DNA of 64,000 nt from Thiothrix subterranea (GTDB lineage: Bacteria > Pseudomonadota > Gammaproteobacteria > Thiotrichales > Thiotrichaceae), in the NCBI RefSeq assembly GCF_030930995.1, contig NZ_CP133217.1:4144001-4208000 (forward strand), given 5' to 3'. The notes under the pieces are model-generated. The model was not told the DNA's origin. It saw only the letters and a program-made list of their open reading frames with translations, and searched no databases. This document shows, in pieces, positions 51,850 through 60,897 of this stretch; positions within the stretch are counted from its first letter, which is position 1, and every line of letters starts with the position of its first letter. A program made the translations under genes and the position numbers.

Positions 51850-52088
51850 GGGAAAACTCAAACCTAATCAGCGTAAGGGTTTCAGGGTGTTTACTACATA
51901 CCCCACTACACGCGGTTTCAGCTTCATGGCGTTTTGTAGAAAACTTCATGTAGTAGCTAATACATGAAAAAAAAGGCTTTAGCAATCCACTAACGAACGC
52001 TACAGGACAACATTCTTAGGAATAACAAGGAATTTAGGAATAAATACCGGACTACTTAGAACTAATCAGAACGCTATAGAATTGAAGC

Positions 52089-52107
52089 TTGGAGCGGGTG
52101 ATGGGAA
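52089..52107. repeat. attR, 19-bp core inside tRNA-Gly 3' end
   Basis: Same 19 bp as attL; here it is contiguous with the rest of the tRNA gene. Confidence 0.88.
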
Positions 52108-52163
52108 TCGAACCCACGTATGCAGCTTGGGAAGCTACCGTTCTACCATTGAACTACACCCGC
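52090..52163 (-). tRNA. tRNA-Gly, anticodon CCC
   Basis: 74 nt with encoded CCA. Acceptor GCGGGTG / CACCCGC, D stem GTTC/GAAC, anticodon stem GTAGC/GCTGC with loop TTCCCAA (anticodon CCC, reads GGG), T loop TTCGATT. The integrated element leaves it intact by supplying an identical 3' end. Confidence 0.95.
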
Positions 52164-52221
52164 TTATTGAGATAGTGTCAGCAGGTCGCTATTGTAGTGC
52201 GTTTTGGTCGAGACAACAATC

Positions 52222-53265
52222 ATGATGGCGACATTTGCTGACAAAGTACTGGCGTGGTTCGACCGGCATGGGCGCAAAGACTTGCCTTGGCAGCAAAATC
52301 CCACTCCTTACCGCGTTTGGGTGTCGGAAATTATGTTGCAACAAACCCAAGTCACCACCGTCATTCCCTATTACGAACGTTTTATGCAACGCTTCCCCGA
52401 TGTACAAACCCTTGCCGACGCACCGCCAGACGATGTGTTGAAATTGTGGGAAGGCTTAGGCTATTACAGCCGCGCCCGCAACCTGCACAAAACCGCGCAA
52501 CAAGTCCGCGATGTCTACGCTGGCGAATTCCCCACCACCATGACAGACATGGAAACCTTACCCGGCATTGGGCATTCCACCGCCGCCGCTATTCTCTCCC
52601 TTAGCCATGGGCAACGCGAAGCCATTTTGGATGGCAACGTCAAGCGCGTACTGGCGCGTTACCATACCGTAGCAGGCTGGGCAGGCGAACCGCGTGTGCA
52701 AAAACAACTCTGGGCATACGCCGAACAACACCTGCCCGCTGAGCGCAATGCCGCTTACACCCAAGCGATGATGGACATGGGCGCAACCCTCTGCACCCGC
52801 AGCAAACCGCTGTGCCTGCTCTGCCCCTTACAAGACGGTTGCCAAGCGTTTAAACAAGGCAAACCACAAGCCTACCCCGGCAAACGCCCAACAAAAGAAC
52901 TACCCGAAAAAACTGCACTGGCGTTGCTATTACGCAATACAGCGGGCGAATTACTGCTGCAACAGCGCCCCCCAACTGGCGTTTGGGGCGGGCTGTGGAG
53001 TTTTCCCGAATTTGCCGATGAAACCGCACTGCATGACTGGCTGGCGCAGCATTTCGCCCCGACACAAGCCATTGCGACCCGTTTACCCGTGTTAACGCAC
53101 ACGTTTTCGCATTATCGACTGCATTTACAGCCCTTACAGGTCGATTTAGACGCGCAACCCGCACGGATAATGGAAGGTAACGGCTGGCTCTGGTATAAAG
53201 CAAACACCGAATATACGGGCGGGCTGTCAGCCGCTGTCCGCCAATTTTTCCAGACCATTGACTGA
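52222..53265 (+). CDS. mutY: A/G-specific adenine DNA glycosylase MutY
   Basis: Removes adenine mispaired with 8-oxoguanine. Catalytic Glu in SEIMLQQTQV, HhH motif LPGIGHSTAAAILS, catalytic Asp in ILDGNVKRVLARY. The 4Fe-4S ligands appear as C-x6-C-x2-C-x5-C (CTRSKPLCLLCPLQDGC). The C-terminal NUDIX-like domain (GVWGGLWSFPEF) recognises 8-oxoG. Start at 52222 or the next ATG 3 nt later. Followed by yggX 17 nt downstream, the conserved mutY-yggX order. Confidence 0.96.
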   Translation: MMATFADKVLAWFDRHGRKDLPWQQNPTPYRVWVSEIMLQQTQVTTVIPYYERFMQRFPDVQTLADAPPDDVLKLWEGLGYYSRARNLHKTAQQVRDVYAGEFPTTMTDMETLPGIGHSTAAAILSLSHGQREAILDGNVKRVLARYHTVAGWAGEPRVQKQLWAYAEQHLPAERNAAYTQAMMDMGATLCTRSKPLCLLCPLQDGCQAFKQGKPQAYPGKRPTKELPEKTALALLLRNTAGELLLQQRPPTGVWGGLWSFPEFADETALHDWLAQHFAPTQAIATRLPVLTHTFSHYRLHLQPLQVDLDAQPARIMEGNGWLWYKANTEYTGGLSAAVRQFFQTID

Positions 53266-53282
53266 ATCACTGAGGAAAACAC

Positions 53283-53549
53283 ATGACACGCATGGTGAAC
53301 TGCATCCATTTAGGCCGCGAAGCCGAAGGCTTAGACCGCCCCACTTACCCCGGCGCATTGGGCGTGAGAATTTACGAACACGTTTCCAAAGAAGCCTGGG
53401 GCAAATGGTTGAAACAACAAACCATGTTCATTAACGAATACCGCCTCAGCACCATTAACCCCAAAGACCGCAAGTTCCTGCAAGAAGAAATGGAAAAATT
53501 CTTCTTTGGCGAAGGCGCGAGTGCGATTGATAACTTCAAGCCGGTCTGA
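53283..53549 (+). CDS. yggX: YggX, Fe(II)-trafficking / oxidative-damage protection protein
   Basis: 88 aa, exact family length. Starts TRMVNCIHLGREAEGLDRP with the conserved Cys, and ends EEMEKFFFGEG. Protects Fe-S enzymes in the cytoplasm. GAGGAA before the ATG. Operon with mutY. Confidence 0.96.
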   Translation: MTRMVNCIHLGREAEGLDRPTYPGALGVRIYEHVSKEAWGKWLKQQTMFINEYRLSTINPKDRKFLQEEMEKFFFGEGASAIDNFKPV

Positions 53550-53558
53550 AGAATCCCC

Positions 53559-54149
53559 TCAGTTGGCAGGTGGTTTCCAGATCATGGCTTCCATCTGCCA
53601 ATTGGCTAATACATCTTTCGGCGGCACTGAGCCATCCGGCCCATTCCAAGTACCGCCAAACAAATACAGCACATTGCCGGTTTTCGGTGCGTAACACAGC
53701 ACTTTGCCGGATAATTCCTCCGCCCCAGCGCGGCACTCTTCCGTTGCACCGTAGGCATAAACTTCGTTGAAACGGCTACCCAGCGCATGACCCAAGCCAT
53801 TACCGATCAAATTATCGTGCACCATGACCGAAAACACTTTTTCGTGTTTCGCATCGGGGTTAATGCTCAACAGCGGTTTTAAATCCTGACTAACGGTGAT
53901 AGTGGGGTATTCCTGACCTTCTGCATAATTCGTGCGTTGTGCCACATTTAAACCCTGAAAAGCCATGGTAATATCATGCAGGTTGAATGGCGTATTGCCG
54001 TTGATTGGCCCAATGCCATCCACCGACAGCATTTCGATAGGTTTAACGGTCGGTTGCACCACGGTATTGGCTTGATCGTCACAAGCAGTCACACTCAACA
54101 ACGCCACGGTTGCACCTAACACCCATCTCTTTCCAGCCAAACGTTGCAT
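53559..54149 (-). CDS. DUF1131 lipoprotein (YfeY-like)
   Basis: 196 aa, lipobox LLSVTACDD. The mature part has SVDGIGPINGNTPFNL, VMVHDNLIGNGLGHALGSRF and CRAGAEELSGKVLC (probable disulfide), matching the DUF1131/YfeY family, which is envelope-stress regulated in enterobacteria. ATG at 54149 with AAGGAG. Convergent with yggX. Confidence 0.82.
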   Translation of the reverse strand: MQRLAGKRWVLGATVALLSVTACDDQANTVVQPTVKPIEMLSVDGIGPINGNTPFNLHDITMAFQGLNVAQRTNYAEGQEYPTITVSQDLKPLLSINPDAKHEKVFSVMVHDNLIGNGLGHALGSRFNEVYAYGATEECRAGAEELSGKVLCYAPKTGNVLYLFGGTWNGPDGSVPPKDVLANWQMEAMIWKPPAN

Positions 54150-54263
54150 ACTCGCTCCTTTACTTAATCGCTGCGTCAACATTCTTTCACAAAAATACCA
54201 GCCGTGCATTTTTATGCTTCCCTGTTTATAGTCCAGAACCTTAGCCATCACCTGAAAAATACC

Positions 54264-55142
54264 ATGCCTGAAAATCCCGTCTGGCTGATTGATGCCAGTA
54301 TTTATGTGTTCCGCCCCTGGTTTGTGCGCCAGCCTATTGTGTTAGATCATGAAGGCAACCCCGTGAATGCGGTGCTGGGTTTCCTGCGCTTTATTTACAA
54401 CCTGCTGCACACCGAACAACCGCAACGCATTGCGTTTGCCTTCGACATTAGCCTGCAAACCTCCACCCGCAAAGCCATTTACCCCGCCTACAAAGCTAAC
54501 CGCACCCCTGCCCCCGCCGAACTCAAAATGCAATTCCAATTGTGCCGCGATTTTTTGGATGCGCTCGGCATTGTGCAAGCCGCCAGCCCCTATTTTGAAG
54601 CCGATGACGTGATCGGCACATGGGCAAAACAACAGCGCAATAAAGGGCAAGCCTGCATGATTATCAGCGGCGACAAAGACTTAGCGCAACTGGTCAATGA
54701 GGGTGATATTTGGTGGGATTACGGCAAACGCACACCATTACCCCCCGGTGGTGTGAAAAAAGAATTTGGGGTTTGGCCTGCACAAATCCCCGATCAACTA
54801 GCGCTGGCGGGGGATGTGGCGGACAACATCCCCGGCATTCCGGGCGTAGGCATGTCGACCGCCGCCAAACTGTTGCAGAAATTCAGCAGCGTGGAAGTGT
54901 TGCTGTCGCGCATTCCTGAAATTGGGCTGATGAAAACCCGTGGCGCAAAACGCCTGCAAGAACTGGTTGACGAACATCAAGCCACCGTGCGGCTGGCACG
55001 GCAATTAACCGAGATTTATTGCGACGTACCCGATGTACCGTTAGATTTACGGCGTAAGGCTAAAGATTTGGTGCAGTTGCAGGCATTGTGCGAACGGTTG
55101 GGGTTGAGCGAACAACAATTCCTGCTGTGGTCTGCGATCTAA
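54264..55142 (+). CDS. 5'-3' exonuclease / flap endonuclease (PolA N-domain type)
   Basis: 292 aa. VWLIDASIYVFRPWF, FAFDISLQTSTRKAIYPAYK, FEADDVIGTWAK (acidic metal ligands), ISGDKDLAQLV, and a H3TH motif GDVADNIPGIPGVGMSTAAK. Equivalent to the 5' nuclease domain of DNA polymerase I as a separate protein (ExoIX/Xni-like). Probably handles flaps in repair. The last 4 nt overlap the convergent ABC-F gene. Confidence 0.92.
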   Translation: MPENPVWLIDASIYVFRPWFVRQPIVLDHEGNPVNAVLGFLRFIYNLLHTEQPQRIAFAFDISLQTSTRKAIYPAYKANRTPAPAELKMQFQLCRDFLDALGIVQAASPYFEADDVIGTWAKQQRNKGQACMIISGDKDLAQLVNEGDIWWDYGKRTPLPPGGVKKEFGVWPAQIPDQLALAGDVADNIPGIPGVGMSTAAKLLQKFSSVEVLLSRIPEIGLMKTRGAKRLQELVDEHQATVRLARQLTEIYCDVPDVPLDLRRKAKDLVQLQALCERLGLSEQQFLLWSAI

Positions 55143-57034
55143 TCCCCTGCCATCGCGGTGTCGTATTCTTCGCTGCGCTCCATCCATTCCATTTCAACCG
55201 CCTCCAATTTGGCATCGAGATTGCTTTTGTCGAGCACCAGTTGCTTGAGTTTGTGGCGGTTGGCATCGCTGTAAATGTCGGAGTCGGCAAGCTGTGCTTC
55301 TAACGCGGCTTGTTGTTGCTGGAGCTTGTTCATTTCCTGCTCCAACTTGTCGATCTTTTTCTTTAAGGGCTGTAACTGTTTGCGCTTTTCGGCGGCTTCG
55401 CGGCGCTGGTCTTTACGTCCGGCGGAGGTGTGTGCGGCGGCTTGATCACCCGGTTTGCTGGCAACTTCTTCCGCACGGAAGCGGTTTTGCAGCCACGCAG
55501 CGTAGTCGTCGAGGTCGCCGTCGAATTCCAGCGCTTTGCCACTATCGACCAGCAACAGCTTGTCGGTGACGGTTTTGAGCATGTGGCGATCGTGCGAGAC
55601 GATCACCATTGCGCCCTTGAATTCCTGCAATGCCATGCTGAGCGCAAGGCGCATGTCGAGGTCAAGGTGGTTGGTCGGTTCGTCCAATAACAGCAAATTC
55701 GGACGTTGGTAGATCAGCAAAGCCAGCGCAAGACGGGCTTTTTCACCGCCGGAGAATGGCGCAATCGCCTCTTCCACCCGTGTGCCTTGGAACGCAAATC
55801 CGCCGAGGAAGTTGCGCAAATCCTGTTCGCGGGCTTGTTTATCCATGTCGCGCAAATGTTGCAGCGGTGATTGATCGACCTTGAGTTGTTCGAGCTGATG
55901 CTGGGCGAAATAGCCGATTTTGAGGTCGGGGGCTTGCCAACTTTCACCGGCTTGCGCGGGCAATTGTCCGGCAAGGAATTTGATCAGGGTGGATTTACCC
56001 GCACCGTTGGGGCCAATCAGACCGATGCGGTCGCTGGGGAAAATTTGCAACTCCACCTTGTCGATGATGGTTTTGTCGGCGTAGCCAAGGCGTGCTTCGC
56101 GCACATGCAGCAAGCGATCCGGCAGTTTTTCGGGGTCGCGGAAACTGAAATGGAATTGCGAGTCGACGTGCGCGGCGGAAATCACTTGCATCCGTTCCAA
56201 GGCTTTGAGGCGGCTTTGCGCTTGGCGGGCTTTGGTGGCTTGGGCGCGGAAACGGTCAACATACTTTTGCATGTGTTCGCGTTCGCGCTTTTGCTTTTCG
56301 TAAGCCGATTGCTGTTGAGCGAGTTTTTCCGCACGGGTGATTTCAAAGGTCGAATAGTTGCCGGTGTAGAGCGTCAGACGGCTGTGTTCGATGTGCGCAA
56401 TATTGGTGCAAATCGCATCGAGGAATTCGCGGTCATGCGAAATCAGTAACAGCGTGCCACGGTAATTTTTCAACCAATCTTGCACCCAAATGACCGCATC
56501 AAGGTCAAGGTGGTTGGTGGGTTCGTCGAGCAGTAACAGGTCGGAACGGCACATCAGGGCTTGCGCGAGGTTGAGGCGCATCCGCCAGCCGCCGGAGAAA
56601 CTACTGACGGGGTTGTTGATTTGGTCGGGTTTGAAACCGAGTCCGTGCAGCAAGGTGGCAGCGCGGCTTTCAGCGGTGTAGCCGTCGATGGCATCGAGGC
56701 GGGCGTGCAATTCACCGAGGTGTGCGCCGTCGGCGTGTTCGAGTTGCTGGCGCAGGCTGACGTATTCGGTGTCACCTTCGAGCGCGTAATGCAGCGCGGT
56801 CTGGTCGGTGGCGGGCGTTTCCTGCTGGACGTGTGCGATGACCCAAGAAGGCGGTATCGAAAAATTGCCCGTGTCTTGGTGCAATTCGCCGCGAATCAGC
56901 GCGAACAGGGTGGATTTGCCGACACCGTTCGCACCCGTGACCCCGACGTTCTGACCGGGATGGATGCTGAAGGAAGCGGATTCGAGCAGGGCTTTGGAGC
57001 CGCGCCGTAGGGTTAGATCAGAAAAGACTAGCAT
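55139..57034 (-). CDS. ABC-F ATPase (YheS/Uup-like)
   Basis: 631 aa, two ABC domains without membrane segments: Walker A GANGVGKST and GPNGAGKST, signatures SFSGGWRMRLNLAQAL and PFSGGEKARLALALL, Walker B LLLLDEPTNHLDLD twice. A linker (QKREREHMQKYVDRF) and a C-terminal coiled coil (residues 545-620). YheS-type proteins act on stalled ribosomes. TIR genes, one with an IF-2-like N-terminus, lie directly upstream on the same strand. Confidence 0.94.
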   Translation of the reverse strand: MLVFSDLTLRRGSKALLESASFSIHPGQNVGVTGANGVGKSTLFALIRGELHQDTGNFSIPPSWVIAHVQQETPATDQTALHYALEGDTEYVSLRQQLEHADGAHLGELHARLDAIDGYTAESRAATLLHGLGFKPDQINNPVSSFSGGWRMRLNLAQALMCRSDLLLLDEPTNHLDLDAVIWVQDWLKNYRGTLLLISHDREFLDAICTNIAHIEHSRLTLYTGNYSTFEITRAEKLAQQQSAYEKQKREREHMQKYVDRFRAQATKARQAQSRLKALERMQVISAAHVDSQFHFSFRDPEKLPDRLLHVREARLGYADKTIIDKVELQIFPSDRIGLIGPNGAGKSTLIKFLAGQLPAQAGESWQAPDLKIGYFAQHQLEQLKVDQSPLQHLRDMDKQAREQDLRNFLGGFAFQGTRVEEAIAPFSGGEKARLALALLIYQRPNLLLLDEPTNHLDLDMRLALSMALQEFKGAMVIVSHDRHMLKTVTDKLLLVDSGKALEFDGDLDDYAAWLQNRFRAEEVASKPGDQAAAHTSAGRKDQRREAAEKRKQLQPLKKKIDKLEQEMNKLQQQQAALEAQLADSDIYSDANRHKLKQLVLDKSNLDAKLEAVEMEWMERSEEYDTAMAGD

Positions 57035-57067
57035 ATATGATTCTTCAAGAGAGTTTTAACTAAAAGG

Positions 57068-57541
57068 TTATTTTTTAATATCTAAAATTATTTTTCTAAG
57101 TTTCGTCACTACCTCTGTCCAAGCTTCATCTCTATTTTCATGAGATGTAATCCATTGCCGAGGAGTCCATCCTAGTTTTGATAGGGGCAACTCTTTCCAA
57201 AAACAAGAACGGAGTAGTACGGGCACTACCACTTTCTGCCCCTTTCGATGTGCATCTAAAGCTCTGTCTAATTCTTTCTCATAACAAAAATCAGAAGCAA
57301 TAAAATCACTACTTACCAAACAAATCACTATGTCAGCTTCATCCAGTTCTCGGTAAATACACTCTTCCCATTCATCCCCGACATCAATTGCTCGATCATC
57401 CCATACGACCACTTGCTTTAAGCGTAACAGTGGGCGCATATGTGCACTAAATTCGGTCAAGTATTTTTCATCTTTTTGGGAATAAGACACAAATGCCTTG
57501 ATCGGTTGATCTACAAGTTGGGATTCCAAATCATTAGACAT
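57068..57541 (-). CDS. TIR-domain protein
   Basis: 157 aa, essentially one TIR domain. AFVSYSQKDEKYLTEF forms the first strand and BB-loop region, VVVWDDRAIDVGDEWEE the middle, and FCYEKELDRALDAH holds the probable catalytic Glu of NADase TIRs. Three ATGs are in frame; 57541 has the best spaced site (GAGG). The coding region overlaps the end of the upstream TIR gene by 8 nt. Likely the second component of a two-TIR NAD-depleting or signalling unit. Confidence 0.85.
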   Translation of the reverse strand: MSNDLESQLVDQPIKAFVSYSQKDEKYLTEFSAHMRPLLRLKQVVVWDDRAIDVGDEWEECIYRELDEADIVICLVSSDFIASDFCYEKELDRALDAHRKGQKVVVPVLLRSCFWKELPLSKLGWTPRQWITSHENRDEAWTEVVTKLRKIILDIKK

Positions 57542-58511
57542 CATTATCATCCTCTTCCAAAAAAGAGTTAGTAAGACTACTTAGTACCCTTTTTTTGGCA
57601 TCAACATGATGCACAATCGCCCCCAACAACAAACTCCAATCCACCACTCCGCAAAAATCCAAGCTCTGCAAATGCCGCAGCCACAACGGATACCGTACTT
57701 TCTCCGCCAGCACCGGAATCACGGGAATACCAATTTCTTCCGCCATGCTCACTTCATTATGTACCCACTTGGACGTGCGTACTTTCTCAGAAACCACCAA
57801 CACCATCACATCGCTAGTTTCGAGTTCAGATTCCAGCTTGTGATACCACACATCACCGGGTTTCAGACCACTTACATCGCGGAATACCACGAAACCAGCC
57901 ACCTGCAATTGCTGCTGGATTTCAACAGCAAGATTCTCACCGTGACTACCATCACGAGCATAACTGATAAAAGCTTTCTTCCCGTTATTTTCATAATCAA
58001 CAACCGAAGTTACTATAGACGCAGATTTTTGCTCAACAACCTCCCGTACCACTTCGACTAGCTGATGCTCCATACTGCGTGATTCGATCTGATCGCGTTC
58101 ATGTTTTAACTTCTGGATAGCCTGACGTTCCGCAGATAACTGGCGTGCAAGCTCTTCAGCATGGCTTACCCCACTCGTTGCATGAGTTGATTGGGCATTA
58201 CCTCTAGCTTGCTCAGCTAATGTATCGGTACTTGTAACAAAAACTTTTTTGCGTCTAACCTCAACACTCACTCTTTTACCACGCTGACCAATTCCTGATT
58301 TCACAGCCGCTTCACTATGTTTCAGAGGGCTGTCGGTACCCGGCACCGATGCTCCCTGACGGATGTGAGCCAGTAATTTTAACTTCTGTGCATCCGTGAT
58401 CCATGCATCTGCGCCATCAACTCGAATACCTGAATCCTGTAACTGCTTGAGCAAAAACTCAACGGGGGCATCGATTATCTCGGCAAGTTTTTTAACTGCT
58501 ATATCTGACAT
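57534..58511 (-). CDS. IF-2 N-domain-like / coiled-coil / TIR fusion protein
   Basis: 325 aa. Residues 1-50 (SDIAVKKLAEIIDAPVEFLL, LLKQLQDSGIRVDG, TDAQKLKLLAHI) match the IF2_N fold at the start of bacterial IF-2; residues 78-102 (KRVSVEVRRKKVFVTSTDTL) match the IF-2-associated segment that follows it. Then a coiled coil (about 115-165), then a TIR domain (AFISYARDGSHGENLA, VFRDVSGLKPGDVWYHKL, WVHNEVSMAEEIGIPVIPVL with the probable catalytic Glu). No GTPase domain. The N-terminus could act as a decoy of, or dock onto, the translation machinery. No strong ribosome site. Confidence 0.85.
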   Translation of the reverse strand: MSDIAVKKLAEIIDAPVEFLLKQLQDSGIRVDGADAWITDAQKLKLLAHIRQGASVPGTDSPLKHSEAAVKSGIGQRGKRVSVEVRRKKVFVTSTDTLAEQARGNAQSTHATSGVSHAEELARQLSAERQAIQKLKHERDQIESRSMEHQLVEVVREVVEQKSASIVTSVVDYENNGKKAFISYARDGSHGENLAVEIQQQLQVAGFVVFRDVSGLKPGDVWYHKLESELETSDVMVLVVSEKVRTSKWVHNEVSMAEEIGIPVIPVLAEKVRYPLWLRHLQSLDFCGVVDWSLLLGAIVHHVDAKKRVLSSLTNSFLEEDDNDV

Positions 58512-58732
58512 TTATATTTTCCCACATTGCCAGCCCATTACTACTTGCTCCACCGTTACAAAGCTCCCTCCATGTTCAACATGATTGATAAAGACTCTGG
58601 AAATGGAATCAATGTCACTTAATAAAAAAGAATGCTGCATTAATAGCAGACTAACGGCTGGATGTGAACGACCTTTTTACTTGCCACTATCCACAAGCTT
58701 AGCTAGACTCATGACTAATCAAGGAGCTAACC

Positions 58733-58960
58733 ATGCAAGTCAACATCCACGAAGCCAAAACCCAACTTTCCCACCTCATACAATGCGTGCTGAACGGGGA
58801 AGAAGTCATCATTGCCCGCAACAACCAGCCCGTGGTACGCCTGCAAGCACTCACCAAACCACCTGCCAAACGCAAACTTGGTTCACTACGCGGCTTGGTC
58901 AAACATATCGCTGCTGATTTCGACGCGCCACTGGATGATTTTCAGGAATACATGGTATGA
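58733..58960 (+). CDS. Phd/YefM-family antitoxin
   Basis: 75 aa. MQVNIHEAKTQLSHLIQCV and GEEVIIARNNQPVVRL are characteristic of Phd/YefM DNA-binding antitoxins; the flexible C-terminal part should wrap the toxin. AAGGAG before the ATG. The stop overlaps the toxin start (ATGA), and it probably represses the pair. Confidence 0.92.
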   Translation: MQVNIHEAKTQLSHLIQCVLNGEEVIIARNNQPVVRLQALTKPPAKRKLGSLRGLVKHIAADFDAPLDDFQEYMV

Positions 58961-59349
58961 GAGCATTATTGGATACGCATACCTTGTTATGGCTAGTCGA
59001 TAGCCCTGACAAACTACCCGCCGCAGTCACAGCCATCTGCGAAGACGAAAACAATGCCCTATTCATCAGCATTGCCAGCTTTTGGGAACTGTCGATTAAA
59101 ATGAGCTTAGGCAAAATTGAACTCGAAGATAACGCGCTGGCAAGGCTGCAAACCTGGTGTGACGAGAATACTGTACAATTACTACACATTCAGGTAAGCC
59201 ATTGCCAGCAAGTGCAAACCTTACCATTCCATCATCGTGACCCGTTTGACCGTTTACTGATTGCGCAAGCCATGTGCGAGAAACTGATTCTGCTCAGCGC
59301 TGATGGACATTTCACTGATTATGCGGTTGATGTCATCTGGAAACATTAA
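58957..59349 (+). CDS. PIN-domain (VapC-like) toxin
   Basis: 130 aa PIN ribonuclease. Acidic residues: Asp in ALLDTHTLLWLVD, Glu in SFWELSIKMSLGK, Asp pair in FHHRDPFDRLLIAQA, and Asp in LLSADGHFTDY. Probably cleaves tRNA or mRNA. Coupled to the Phd-like antitoxin. Confidence 0.92.
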   Translation: MRALLDTHTLLWLVDSPDKLPAAVTAICEDENNALFISIASFWELSIKMSLGKIELEDNALARLQTWCDENTVQLLHIQVSHCQQVQTLPFHHRDPFDRLLIAQAMCEKLILLSADGHFTDYAVDVIWKH

Positions 59350-59476
59350 CTGAACCCACCACACCAATCATCTGCAAAACCCCCCACTTCATCAAATCCC
59401 GCCCCTCTTAATTAATCATACAGCCTTACAATCAAGGCAATAAAATCTGTTATTAGACTACTTTCAGGACTCCCCC

Positions 59477-60181
59477 ATGAAAAAGTTTCTTGTCGTCAAT
59501 GCTGGTCTTGCCGCGCTCATGGGTTCAAGCATGGCAGAAGCAGGCTTTTCCCCCTATTACGCGGGGGCAGCCATCGGTGCATCCAAAAACAACGGCAATG
59601 AAGCCCAATTTTGTGATGAATGCACTGGCTCACAATTCACCATGCACAAGAAAAATACCGGCGGCGCCAAAGTCCATAAAGTCTACGCGGGTGCTAATTT
59701 AAACCCGGTGTTTGGTGTCGAAGCGGAATATGCCAATCTTGGTGACACCTACGCTATCGACATGTACCGCCCCGAATTCGGCATTCCCGGCGGACGCGCT
59801 GAATACGCCAAAGCCCGTCAAAAAACCCGTGGCATCGGTATCAGCGCCAAAGCCAATCGCCGCATTACCCGCAAGACCTCGGTCTACGGCAAAGCCGGTG
59901 CATTTGCTTGGGAAAATAAAAACAGCATGGATTACACCAACCTCGACGGCATTAATGAACGCTACAAAAGCACCGACCGAGGCGTTAGCCCAACGGTAGG
60001 GCTTGGCGTTGAACACGAAGTAACCGATCGCATCAGCATTCGTGTGGGTTGGGATCGCACTTTTGACACCGGCAGCAGCGACCGTTTCTTGGAGTTGGAT
60101 GCAAATAAAAATGTCACTGACTTACACAGCGTTAAAACCGACACCGACATGATCTACGTCGGCGCAACCTTTAACTTTTAA
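59477..60181 (+). CDS. OmpA-like eight-strand outer-membrane barrel
   Basis: 234 aa, signal peptide ending SMAEAGFSP, then alternating beta strands ([67 protein letters not shown]). It ends in Phe, the usual BAM signal. CDECTGS near the start offers a disulfide. Porin or adhesin-like; no ligand can be assigned. Last 4 nt overlap convergent dnaQ. Confidence 0.8.
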   Translation: MKKFLVVNAGLAALMGSSMAEAGFSPYYAGAAIGASKNNGNEAQFCDECTGSQFTMHKKNTGGAKVHKVYAGANLNPVFGVEAEYANLGDTYAIDMYRPEFGIPGGRAEYAKARQKTRGIGISAKANRRITRKTSVYGKAGAFAWENKNSMDYTNLDGINERYKSTDRGVSPTVGLGVEHEVTDRISIRVGWDRTFDTGSSDRFLELDANKNVTDLHSVKTDTDMIYVGATFNF

Positions 60182-60897
60182 ACCGACGGCGGGGCAAATA
60201 AACACTTGCCCCCAGCCTTCGTGATAGCGGCAATACGTTCCGCATGTGCCGCCAATTCATCTTCACTTGCCGAAATTACCCGCAAGCGACTCACGTCTGC
60301 CGTCACGCGCCGAATGACTGCTCCACCTTGTTGTCCGTCACGATTGCCATCTTCCGCCCCCAGCAACAAGCTGACTTGCCCGCCCGTCATTGCTAGGTAG
60401 ACGTCCGCCAAAATCTCCGCATCCAGCAACGCGCCATGCAACGTGCGGTGAGCATTATTGATTTCGTAACGCTTGCACAACGCATCCAAACTGGCGCGTT
60501 GACCGGGGAACAATTGCCGTGCCATCCGCAACGTATCAGTCACGCTGCAATCATCCGTAATCGGCTGATGCGCCGGGTTCACCAAGCGCAATTCGTGATT
60601 AAGGAAACCAATATCAAACGGCGCATTGTGGATAATTAGCTCAGCCCCACGCACATACGCGAGAAAATCATCCATAATCGCTTCAAAACGCGGCTTATCT
60701 GCCAAAAAATCATTGGTGATGCCGTGAACTTCAATCGCCCCCGCGTCAATTTCGCGATCCGGTTGCAAATAAACGTGGAAATTATTCCCCGTCAAGCGCC
60801 GGTTGAGCATTTCCACGCAACCGATTTCGATAATGCGGTGCCCCTCTTTCGGTTCGAGGCCGGTGGTTTCGGTATCCAGAATAATTTGGCGACTCAT
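60178..60897 (-). CDS. dnaQ: DNA polymerase III epsilon subunit
   Basis: 239 aa, 3'-5' proofreading exonuclease. Exo[19 protein letters not shown], Exo[16 protein letters not shown], Exo[22 protein letters not shown]. The C-terminal region after residue 185 binds the alpha subunit. Overlaps rnhA by 4 nt in the conserved rnhA-dnaQ order. Confidence 0.96.
   Translation of the reverse strand: MSRQIILDTETTGLEPKEGHRIIEIGCVEMLNRRLTGNNFHVYLQPDREIDAGAIEVHGITNDFLADKPRFEAIMDDFLAYVRGAELIIHNAPFDIGFLNHELRLVNPAHQPITDDCSVTDTLRMARQLFPGQRASLDALCKRYEINNAHRTLHGALLDAEILADVYLAMTGGQVSLLLGAEDGNRDGQQGGAVIRRVTADVSRLRVISASEDELAAHAERIAAITKAGGKCLFAPPSV

Larger units (their letters stand above)
35981..52107. mobile_element. 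Integrative element in tRNA-Gly(CCC), 16.1 kb
   Basis: Bounded by perfect 19-bp direct repeats (35981-35999 and 52089-52107) that coincide with the tRNA 3' end. A P4-type integrase lies next to the tRNA and all credible genes run leftward. It has Prim-Pol/helicase, AlpA regulators, a Rep_trans initiator, ProQ/FinO, DUF29 genes and membrane proteins. No capsid, tail, terminase, Zot or conjugation gene was recognised. Best described as a satellite-like element or integrated plasmid. Confidence 0.88.
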
